From assembly GCA_002943765.1 (NCBI GenBank), contig PQWQ01000005.1, positions 4,031,001-4,095,000 on the forward strand: a stretch of 64,000 nucleotides of DNA, in the 5' to 3' direction. The notes under the pieces were generated by a model. It was not told the DNA's origin. It saw only the letters and a list, made by a program, of their open reading frames with translations, and made no database searches. Below, piece by piece: positions 54,864 through 64,000 of the stretch. The DNA is from Psoroptes ovis. Its lineage: Eukaryota > Arthropoda > Arachnida > Sarcoptiformes > Psoroptidae. Position 1 is the first letter of the stretch. Every line of letters starts with the position of its first letter. A program made the translations under genes and the position numbers.

Positions 54864-55262
54864 TCAACGACGAATGTCATCAGTTTTGCACTTTGTTTTA
54901 TTTCTGATTCCACAATTAATCAATGAGCGTCTAACAAATTTAGATATTCTATTCATAATTGATCTTTTTTTATGTTTATTTTTTGCCTTTTTTTGCTTCG
55001 TATTTTCATCATCCATTTTAATGATCGAATTGATTGAATCATTATCATTTATGGTGTTTAATGATTCTGATTTTGTTTTTTGATTGTTTTTGTTTTCATT
55101 TTGTTTTTGCTTATGATTATCATCATCCATCATTGGCCATGGATCATATTGACGCAAACGACGATTTTGTGGAGCGACCGCATAAGCATTGTTCACTGAC
55201 CATTCGGCAAAAACCATTGATATGAATGTTAAATGAATCATTATTGAAAATAAATAATTCAT
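54864..55262 (-). CDS. Small secreted basic protein
   Basis: A single-exon frame. The ATG at 55262 (MNYLFSIMIHLTFISMVFAE) gives a signal peptide and 132 residues; an in-frame ATG at 55295 would add 11. The mature part begins near WSVNNAYAVAPQNRRLRQYD, then an Asn/Lys/Asp-rich linker and a basic C-terminus with dibasic and tribasic sites (KHKKRS, VRR, DDIRR) and two Cys (NCGIRNKTKC). It could be a secreted peptide precursor, but no known peptide is recognised. Confidence 0.5.
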   Translation of the reverse strand: MNYLFSIMIHLTFISMVFAEWSVNNAYAVAPQNRRLRQYDPWPMMDDDNHKQKQNENKNNQKTKSESLNTINDNDSINSIIKMDDENTKQKKAKNKHKKRSIMNRISKFVRRSLINCGIRNKTKCKTDDIRR

Positions 55263-55295
55263 TTTTCTTTGATTTTCTACGAATTTTGTCATCAT

Positions 55296-56040
55296 CTTTA
55301 TGCTAATATTTCTTTTTAATAAATGAGTAATGTAATGCTGATTTGCGATTTGTAAATCAAATTAAGACTGCTAACAAAATTCAACAAAATCGATAGTATC
55401 GAAGCAAAAAAAATTTCAAATTTTTTTAATTTAAATTTTTTTGTTTTTGTTTGAATTTTTTACAAAAATAATAAATCAACGATCCACTGAAAACGATGTT
55501 TTTTTTGTGGTATTTGAGAAATGAAATTACATTTAAAAATGTCAAAAAAACATCGAAAATAAATGGAAAAGATTTATGATCCATTAAAAAAAGTAATTGA
55601 ATTTGATTCGATTCGATTCGAAAAAAAAAACAATAACCTGTGGTTAATTGATTATAAATTTGTTCTCAATAATCTCTTCATCAAACATCCACCAAATGTA
55701 ATTGCACAAAATGAATCAATGAAAAAGAGAATGAAAATAAATTCAAACTAAATTTGATGCATATGAGTCGAATCCAGAATGATTATATTTCTGGCGCCAT
55801 TCACCTAAGTAAAAGTGAACTGTTTTGCTGCACATTATTTGAATAAATAAACGATGATGACAACAGAACCGGATACGAAAACTGAATTTTCGAGATTCAC
55901 CAAAGCTCCACCTCGAAATTGATCCAAATAACGTCATAATATTGGCTGTGTGTTATATTTGCGGATTACTACAGCACAATTCTTTCATTTTCACAATTAT
56001 TCTCGGGTTTTCGTCGTTTTATTCATCATCATTCAAAGAA
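55296..56040. other. Intergenic, promoter side of the MIP gene
   Basis: No gene is supported; two short opposing frames at 55563-55751 and 55743-55937 have no recognisable content. A CRE-like half site AACGTCAT lies at 55930, about 110 bp before a TATA box. Confidence 0.4.
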
Positions 56041-56044
56041 AGAG

Positions 56045-56052
56045 TATATAAA
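56045..56052 (+). promoter_or_regulatory. TATA box upstream of a probable non-coding first exon
   Basis: TATATAAA on the plus strand, 172 bp before a strong donor (TTG/GTAAGTG at 56224). It is the best promoter candidate for the MIP precursor gene downstream. Confidence 0.45.
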
Positions 56053-56075
56053 TTGAAAATTGGTAAATTTTCAAA

Positions 56076-56223
56076 TTTTTTTTTTGAATCATTTGATTAA
56101 GATGATCACAGCGAATGATTGAAATATTTTGATGAAAATCACAAAAATAATAATCAATTGAATCATTGCAAATCAACATAATAATTTCATAATCAAGTTA
56201 ACTCTTCACCATCATCACAATTG
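56076..56223 (+). other. Probable 5' UTR exon of the MIP precursor gene
   Basis: Starting about 30 bp after the TATA box and ending at a consensus donor GTAAGTG (56224). No ATG-initiated frame of note runs through it. A plausible acceptor (TTTAATTAAATAG) at 59923-59935 would join it to the coding exon 111 bp before the ATG at 60047. This assignment is inference from site quality and position. Confidence 0.4.
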
Positions 56224-59200
56224 GTAAGTGAATTGAATGTATCATTATTATTCTAATTATTTAAAGCATTTTTATAAGTATTCGAATGATATTTTTATCT
56301 TAAATGTACGATTTGATTGATTATTCATTTCTCTATTGGTAATAATCAATGAATATTATGATTTATCACCAAAAAAAATTATTATCAGAAAATTGAAACA
56401 AGAATTAATCGAAAAATTCTTGAAATGCATTTTAAATCAAATATAGAGTTGCGATAAGTATTATAAATTGACCATATGCACGATCATTTTTCTTTTATTG
56501 AAAATCTTTTATAGATTTTAGATTGTTCTTTTTATTCGCTGTTTTAATAAATCCGAATGGATGGAAGGCTATTTTTCATAATATTATTTCATATCAGCCA
56601 CATGAATATTCCAATCTTGCAATATGAATTTATTATTTTTTATTATTTATTCCAGTAGTGCAATTGATATGCAAACATGTTTATGAATATAATGTTTGCT
56701 TGCCTGCCTGCCACTGAAATTGCCATATTTTGTTTGATTTATCATTTTTATTTTAGTTTCTCATGTTTCAAATACACTTGAAATTCTCCAAATTTTTTAC
56801 GATGTAATCATGTTTGACCTTTGTTATTCACAAATTTTTTGATTTTCGGCTAAAGTTATAACAAAATGATTACACACAATTTTCAGGCTTGAAACTTTTT
56901 TGTTCTGTTAGAGAATAATCCAAAATGAAAATAAATAAATAATTAAAATAAATAAACAATCAATCAATAAATCAATCAATCGATGAGCAGCGACAAAACA
57001 GAAAAAAACTTGCAATATTTTCATTGATTTGATTGAAACAATCACGATTCTTGTAATTGTCACAAACATATAACGCAAATGTGTCTGTCAACACTGATAA
57101 AAGTCAACACAAAAATTTGCCCGAAACAGCATCTGTTTCAAGCAAATTCAAGACAATTCATCATAAAAAATCAAAGAATGAATTGATTATATTTTCATGA
57201 ATGTCTGAGACTATTATGATTGATGTGAAATGATGAAATTATGAAATTGATTCGTATCATTTTGATAAGAATCTATAAATGATATTATTTCTTTTATGCA
57301 AACATATGCCAATATGGCCTTCATTTTCAATTTGTTTGATGATTCCTTTGAAAATTGAAAATTGCATTCGTTTTCGAAAAGAATTGATACGATTGGTTAT
57401 AAATAAGTCTTAATTTGAATGTTTACATTTAGTATTGGAGAAAGATTGTAGTGTAATTATTGATTTTAATGATTAATTCTAATTTTACATGCAATCCAAT
57501 CATTCACAATGATCATTGATAATGTAATAATAATTCATTATTATTTTCTATAAAAAGGTTTTAATTAATTTTATCTATTTTGCAAGAAAATAGATAAGAT
57601 ATTAGCAAATAAAAGCATGTGAATCTGATTTCGAGCAGAGATTAAATTTTTAATTGAAACATGAACATCTGTTTCTAAAGAAGAAGTATATCAATGGTTT
57701 TAGTTAAAAATGAATGTCAATATGTTGTTGCTATAAGAATATAATCACTATTTTCACTAATCAATTTCTACTACTTTGAAAATTAATTGGCAAAATCTTT
57801 TGACCATTTTCTGATGATGGCAAATGAAAATGGCAAAAAATTAGCCAAATTTATAATTCTATCTTTGAATTAAATTGAAAGTCATCGATTTTGTATGGAG
57901 AAAATGAATGTAATTCAGTGCAAACCCCTTTATATTTTACAAACAGAATTAATGATGAAATTTTTGGAAAAAAATCAAATCCTCTCATATAATTAGGTAT
58001 TAAATATTTTTTTTAATGGTCACTAAATTATTGAAAACAGATTCGTTTCATTAATTGAACTTTTTCAAAGGTTATTTGTTTTTATTACTTTACTAAATAT
58101 ATGGTTCATTTTGCCAAAACTTTTTATTCATTTTTTTGTGTGTGTTTGAATTAATAAATTGTATGCAATTATAACACATAATAGTCAATAATAAAATTGT
58201 AACAAAAAAAATTTAATCTGAATCACGAAATAATTATTTTTAAAATTTTCTATTCAAATACATTGTTTCTAAATATGTTTGATCACGTTTAAAATGTATT
58301 TATTTCAAATTAAAATTTGAAAATAAGCAAATGAACCTTATTTATTTGATGTAAAAGTAATTAACAGAAAAAAAAACAAATAAAAAGTTTATGTCTTAGA
58401 ATGTTCTGATTTTGATTTGAAAATCTAGAAAATGAAAGCTGAGACTAGAAATTCTTAAATATTAGCCATTTAAAGGTATGAATTGTAATAAGTTAAATCT
58501 AAATTGAATTTATCAAAATTAAATAATTGATTGTTAGTTGGTATTATTATTAAAAATAGTTATTTGAAATAAATTTGAGATGTGGTCAATTTTATTTGGT
58601 AATTTGTATTGGTTTTATTTATAACAAACATTTGTATTGAATTTAGTCTTTCGAAAGCTATACATTAGCCAATCATATTCATATTTACCAATAATTCTGG
58701 TTCCTTTAGAAATTTTTCGCTAATTAACGATTGCCAATTATGCTGTTTGATAGAAATGTCTTATTAGTCATATTTTGGATTATTTCAGTTTTTAATTAAT
58801 GTTTGTGCGAATAGTGGCATTTTTTCTTTCATTCGATATTTTTGTTTGAAATTTATGACATTTTTGTTTGCTAAATTCAGATGAATATTTGAATAAAAAC
58901 ATTGATGATTTATGATATTTGTGTTTGGTAAAAATTTTCAAATGATCGTAAATTAGTATTTATGAAATGAACAATTATTTAATTTAACCAGAAAACTTGG
59001 AACAATTAAATTTATTGTTTATTTCTTATGATCACAGCGCCTTGACTATAGTCAATAAAGAGCTTGCAATTTCGTTATTGAGTCACAATGGCAATGACAA
59101 TTGTGGTGAAATTCGAATAAAAAACAAAGCCACAAAAATAGGATCAATTATGCAAATAAGTTTTTCATTCAAACGGTTTATTCGTGAAATAGTAATTTTA

Positions 59201-59935
59201 GTGTTTTTTTTTCAATTTCAATGTGATTAATCGTAATCATTTTGAATTTTTTAGTATTCCAAGATAAAACTGAAAAGCATTGATGATGATAATTAATGGA
59301 TCATTTCATTTGTATGTTAACTATGTAGGCGAAAACTGACTGCTAGGTCATTCGTATATTATCTGTTTGCTTTTATATAACTTGCATTGCATAATTCGAT
59401 CATGTTTTAGGTGTTATTTAGTTTTTAATTACTTTTATTTATTCAAAAATATTCTGTCATCGAATATATTCTCTATGAACAACAATTATTTCGTATGTAT
59501 ATTGAATAAATAGAAGGCAAAAGTTGTATCAGATGAAACGGTGATGGTGCTGAATATTGATTATTGCTGTGTTTTATTCATAATTGCATTTAATTCAATT
59601 AATACTTATTCTCCCGTTTTTTATCATTGAAATGGCCATGAATCTTCAATTGTTGGCTATAATTAACATCAAATTAACTTGTTTCTATTCTTTTTATTAT
59701 TTTTTTCTTCTTTTATCGGATTCGGTGAATTTTCTTTTTGGCATAATTCTGTCTAAAATGAGATAAGATAGAATTATATTTATTTATTCATAATAATAAT
59801 TTGATACAAATGAACTAAACATTAAATTGAATTACGATTCAGTTAATTTTATTGTCATTATTTATGTGATTCACTAATTTAGTTTGCACATTCATTCATT
59901 CATTTTTTTATTAATTTTTTTCTTTAATTAAATAG
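56224..59935 (+). other. 3.7-kb non-coding stretch, probable first intron
   Basis: No coding region is supported in any frame. It lacks the hairpin families found elsewhere in the window, which is notable for so long a non-coding stretch. It has several near-palindromic A/T tracts only. Read as intron 1 of the MIP gene, it would be the longest in the window and could hold neuronal enhancers. Confidence 0.4.
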
Positions 59936-60046
59936 TTGACTGCATAAATTCTTGTCCAAACTAGTTAATCATCCAAAAAAAAAGCAAATTCAAATTGAAA
60001 ATAAGCATAATTCTGAGACCATTAAATTGATGTCAGCAAAAATAAA

Positions 60047-61427
60047 ATGACTATCAAAATGGACAAATATTTTATTGATCATAAACAAGAATATAAAATT
60101 GTCAATTCAATTATCGATCATGAAAGTGTCGATAATGTAGACCAACCACACAGATATAAAGACAAATATCAACTCGTTAATTTCAATTATTCAACAATGC
60201 CATCATTATCATTGAAATCATCATCTAAAATGTTGATTTCGATAGCAATATTAATCATTATTATGATGAATGTATCGTCATCATTGCAACAACAGCAGCA
60301 ACAACAACAATCATCGAAATTGTCTGATGAAAATCATGAATCGAAATCATTATTGAAACAGATTAAAGAACCAATCATGGATAGCAACCTCATCAATAAT
60401 TACATTCCATACAAAGCTTCATTGTCATTAAATGGACAAAAAGAAAATGAACAAATCATGAATCCAGAAGAAATATCGATTAATCAGTCGAATAATGAAA
60501 ATAATAATAATATTAGTGATGATGATGATGATCAACAATCATTCATTGACAATCCTTACCCATTGATTGATTTGAATAACGAACAACAGCCAAAGGCTTC
60601 GATGATTGATTATGATGTACAAGAACAGCAATCAGAGCAACGCAAGCCAATTGTTGATTATAATTTATTGTTCAATCGATTAGATAAACGTACTCAGTGG
60701 AATAAATTCAATGGTAACTTGACTATGATGATGAATCAATTATAAATAAGTGATGCTTTTTACCTTTTTTGTTTTTGATAGGTGCATGGGGTAAACGTGT
60801 AGGCAATTGGAATAAACTGCAATCTGCTTGGGGTAAATCAAATTGAATGAATGAGATTATTCATTATTTTTAACTATTTATTCGAATTAAGGAAAACGAT
60901 TATCAGCATCATCGGAGCGTGAAACACGTAGTTGGAATAATAATATTATGAAAAATGCTTGGGGACGAAAACGAACACTGATCAATGATTTGAAACGATT
61001 CTATAATCAATGGAATAACAACAAAAATCGTCGAACACCAACATGGAATAAAATGTCAGCTGCTTGGGGCAAAAGTATGTTTGTTGTTTTTTCGACTAAT
61101 CATTTTAAATCTATTTTTTTCTCTTTTATTTTTCTGAATCGATGATTATTTGTTGGCATAAATAATCGTCGCTTTCATTTATTTGTTCAATTCGAACCGA
61201 TTCAATTACTGATATTGTTCGAACATGTGGAATCAATTATTTTTTTGTCAATTCCGATATTTTATCACGGTGAACAAACACGAACAGAGAAACGATCAAT
61301 TGGTACAGTAACGACAACCAATTGGAATAAATTGCGTGGCATGTGGGGACGTAAACGTAGTATTACACCCGAAGAAACAATGGAGATTATTAGTGAACAA
61401 AAGCAAATGAATGATAACAAAAACTGA
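60047..61427 (+). CDS. Mip: Myoinhibitory peptide / allatostatin B precursor
   Basis: Four exons, 60047-60713, 60782-60832, 60892-61074 and 61288-61427, all phase-1 joins, give up to 346 residues. The signal peptide is MLISIAILIIIMMNVSSS, so the true start may be the ATG at 60197 or 60230. After an acidic Asn/Gln-rich spacer come the W(X6)W-amide peptides, each with Gly-Lys-Arg or Gly-Arg-Lys-Arg: TQWNKFNGAWGKR (across the exon 1-2 join), VGNWNKLQSAWGKR, RTPTWNKMSAAWGKKKR and NWNKLRGMWGRKR. A further copy, SWNNNIMKNAWGRKR, has eight residues between the Trp. Exon joins fall within the amidation signals, a strong check on the splicing. In arthropods these peptides act through the MIP/sex-peptide receptor and inhibit gut muscle and hormone release. 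Identity is firm. Confidence 0.93.
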
Positions 61428-61930
61428 ATCATCGAAAAATGACAATGAACCAACATTTTGCTATTATTTGAACTAAAACATCGAAATATTTGATTCACTT
61501 TATTTCGTTTCACATTCTCATCACGCATAAACACACTTTATTTTTATTTTAAATTACACAAATTGATTTGATCATCATTCCAATTCCGAAAGAAAAAACA
61601 AATTTCTTTATTCCTAATTGATTATGAAAGTATTTGAAAAACATACTAATCGATGTGAACCTTGTTAATCTTTACCAAACACAAAAAAAATTCAGTTAAA
61701 ATGGGTAGAGTTTGAAAATGAAATTTAAAGAATAATTAATATAATTTTAATTATAATTAAAATCGATTGAAAATATTTATAATAATAATAACAATAATCA
61801 TATGTTTGTAATAATTGATAAATATTTTTAGAATTTAAGTTTTTCCTTCAAATCATTAAAACACACCAATCAAATTTAAAATAACGATCAAATATTTTAA
61901 AACCTTAGCAATTCAACAGTCATAAATGAC
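61428..61930. other. Convergent 3' spacer between the MIP and PTB genes
   Basis: Non-coding and A+T-rich, with ATAATAATAATAACAATAAT near 61779. It holds both 3' UTRs. No RNA gene is seen. Confidence 0.4.
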
Positions 61931-63121
61931 TCATTTACGTTTCAAAATGAATGCATCGAATTCATCGAAACGAAAATGTTGATCATAATTGACTGGTTGT
62001 TTATTAGTTGATTGATTTGTGATTGCATTCGATAATGACTTTGTTTGATCAATTTTTGAATGATTTTCATTTAAATTTATTGATGCATTCGCAATGTCAG
62101 CAGTTAAACATTCTGGCATTTGCTTTTGTTGATTATTATTGCAGTTATTATCAGCAGCAGCAGTTGTCATTGAAATAAATGTCGAAGATAAGAACGGATT
62201 GTTCCAATTAGAAGATTGACCCAAATGTGCATCATTGAAGATATTTGAATGTTCATCAAAATGGTGGACATTATCGTCATTATTATTGATTTGATCGTTG
62301 CATGATAATTCCAAATCCAATAATGATGGCACATGGTGCATTGTTTTGACAATATCATCTAATGACTGATCGAGCACATGCGATTGACTAATATTATCAT
62401 CAGTGACCATGTTTGTTCGGCTACAGGTTCGTGCTTTTTCAATATCTGCAAAATTTTCAATGTTTTTATTATTTTTTATATTCCGATCATGCTGCTTTTG
62501 TTTTCGTTTGTCAATCAGTGAATCGACTTTCAAATTGTTTTGTACTTGTTTTTGCATCAAGTCGGCAATGAAATCAGCGTTAGAAATGCTTATGGCATGA
62601 AACATATAGCACTCATACCTAATTGCTTCATTTGATTTTTCATTATTTTTAATGCTTTCACTGCTTGATGATTTTTGCTGATTAATTTCTTGTTTTTGAA
62701 CAGTAAAATAGAAATATGTTCGATCTTTTTTCGAACGACGAAACAAATCAATGGAACGGCAATCAATGGAATATTCAAAATGATATTCTTCATTACTTTT
62801 TGATGAATAAAATTTGAGTTGAAGTGAATTTACGTGACAATCATCATTGTTATTATCAGTAATATTCGCTATTTTCATCATTAATTTTCGACGATCAATA
62901 TCCATTTGCTGAACCGATTTGGCGATCGATTTCAATTCGATTTGACGACGTTCTCGTTTTTGAGGCGCATTGAACATTGGTATTTTACCATGAAATATGA
63001 CAATAAACCATTGCTGAGAAATTGGTTCATTTCCAAAATATGTTACTGTGGCATTGTCTTCATTATCATCAACAATTAAATTACCACAATTGCTTTGCAT
63101 TTTCGTTGAATCGGTATTCAT
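61931..63121 (-). CDS. PTB-like domain protein with clathrin and EH-domain binding motifs
   Basis: A single-exon frame of 396 residues, ATG at 63121. Residues about 22-190 read as a divergent phosphotyrosine-binding domain: ATVTYFGNEPISQQWFIV (strand 1 region, cf. VxYLGN), SLQLKFYSSKSNEEYHFEYS, IDLFRRSKKDRTYFYFTVQ and, after a Ser/Asn insert, YECYMFHAISISNADFIADL as the C-terminal strand and helix. The rest is disordered and contains LLDLE, an exact clathrin-box, NNPF (EH-domain ligand) and FDEFDAF near the end. Those are hallmarks of endocytic adaptors such as Ced-6/GULP, Dab or ARH, which link NPxY receptors to clathrin. The domain is too diverged to name an orthologue. It converges on the MIP gene (504-bp gap). 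Confidence 0.6.
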   Translation of the reverse strand: MNTDSTKMQSNCGNLIVDDNEDNATVTYFGNEPISQQWFIVIFHGKIPMFNAPQKRERRQIELKSIAKSVQQMDIDRRKLMMKIANITDNNNDDCHVNSLQLKFYSSKSNEEYHFEYSIDCRSIDLFRRSKKDRTYFYFTVQKQEINQQKSSSSESIKNNEKSNEAIRYECYMFHAISISNADFIADLMQKQVQNNLKVDSLIDKRKQKQHDRNIKNNKNIENFADIEKARTCSRTNMVTDDNISQSHVLDQSLDDIVKTMHHVPSLLDLELSCNDQINNNDDNVHHFDEHSNIFNDAHLGQSSNWNNPFLSSTFISMTTAAADNNCNNNQQKQMPECLTADIANASINLNENHSKIDQTKSLSNAITNQSTNKQPVNYDQHFRFDEFDAFILKRK

Positions 63122-64000
63122 TTTTCAAATTAATTTATTATGTCAATTTTAAATATTAAACAAACGAATGTAAAATCAAATTAAGCAAATCGATTCGAAT
63201 GATTAGTTTTAAAAAAATTGGAATAAAATGAAAGCATTTTCTTTTTATAATTTCAATTCAAAGTCAAAATTTGTCACTTTTTCGTCTTGATTTGATTGTG
63301 AATATGTTTTTTATGATAAAAGTTCAAATTTAAAATTTGTATCTCAACACAAAGATGGCAGTAAAGTTTTGAAAGTAAAATTTTTGTGATTTATGAATAC
63401 ATTTGAATTGATTGTTTCAAAACAAAAATGAATTAATTATGAGAAAAAAACTAATCGAAAATAATTAATTAGTCTGACTAGAATTTTGACCGATCACCAT
63501 TTCATTGTTCCGAATGCATTTTAAATTAAAAAAATGAAAAAGTTGTTTATTTTAATTAAAAGTTTGCTTTGAAAATGCATTAAAAAGGACATTTGATTAT
63601 TAATTTGTTTTTCATTCAAATTGAAAACAATACTATCTGCTCATGAATATCAATTGTTTTTCAAATGACGTTTATTGAACTTTTTGTGAATTGATTTTCT
63701 GGTGAATATTCAATTTTTTCTAAAATTTTCCTTTATTAATTTTCTCTCTTCGGCAGGCAAAATCAAATTGAAAAGACTTCAATTTAGTCACGTGTTTTTG
63801 CTATGAAAATAATAAATGTAAGAATGAAATATTAAATGCCATAAGAATCATTGCATTTCCATGAATTTAGGCGTATGGCAAAAATAATGGAGTTTCGAGT
63901 TGAAAATTTGATTTGAAATTTCATGAAACATTTGCAAATGTATCTCACATGGGGATTGAAGCATTTACAAGCTGAAATCGGATGATTTTTGGCTTAAATT
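63122..64000. other. Right-edge non-coding region
   Basis: 5' flank of the minus-strand PTB gene. No gene, RNA or known repeat is supported. Any further gene lies outside the window. Confidence 0.4.

Noticed and set aside
58997..59766. Frames of 77 and 60 residues in the long non-coding stretch
   Set aside because: No recognisable content, biased A/T codons and no splice context; they lie in the probable MIP intron 1.

Overview
This is eukaryotic DNA, most likely from an arthropod. It is very A+T-rich, its introns are short (mostly 50-200 bp, GT..AG), and it carries animal-only genes: a Hindsight/RREB1 zinc-finger factor, ZC4H2, a myoinhibitory-peptide (allatostatin B) precursor and a one-domain peritrophin-like cuticle protein. 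The compact layout, single-exon small genes and Asn/Asp-rich coding tracts fit an astigmatid mite of the dust- or scab-mite kind. The species is an inference; no diagnostic marker is present.

Layout. 1-6.1 kb: hnt/RREB1 (+). 6.1-8.8 kb: a 44-bp minisatellite inside a duplicated flank, a BTB protein and a Gly-rich secreted protein (both -). 9.0-12.7 kb: many short hairpin elements around a 4-exon type II membrane protein with a furin-like site (-). 12.7-20.9 kb: five tandem, divergent Cys-loop ligand-gated channel genes (+), the most unusual protein-coding block here. 21.6-27.5 kb: a 5-exon SLC22-like transporter (-) whose introns are full of hairpin elements. 27.8-31.4 kb: FACT subunit SPT16 (-). 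31.8-36.7 kb: a small Cys-rich secreted protein (-), ZC4H2 (+), TMEM42-like (+) and a probable neuropeptide precursor (-). 39.86-44.12 kb: a complete Ty1/copia LTR retrotransposon (-) with seemingly identical LTRs, a 5-bp target duplication and an open gag-pol frame. 44.3-48.3 kb: mitochondrial prolyl-tRNA synthetase and an acid-lipase family protein (+). 49.8-55.3 kb: a CRAL-TRIO protein (+), two small membrane proteins (-), a chitin-binding protein (+) and two secreted proteins (-). 55.3-61.4 kb: a probable distant first exon and long intron, then the MIP precursor (+). 61.9-63.1 kb: a PTB-like protein with clathrin-box and NPF motifs (-), an endocytic-adaptor candidate.

There is no operon logic. 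The genes are a mix of housekeeping (SPT16, PARS2), developmental regulation (hnt, ZC4H2), neural signalling (MIP, the neuropeptide candidates, five channels) and extracellular matrix. Two families of short terminal-inverted-repeat elements run through introns and gene flanks: family A (about 80-105 bp, mariner-like ends, 12 copies) and family B (about 120-170 bp, 7 copies). Exon joins were worked out by hand from GT/AG sites and frame continuity. The spliced frames close exactly for all multi-exon genes listed, but no transcript data were available. I recognised no rRNA, tRNA or CRISPR array.
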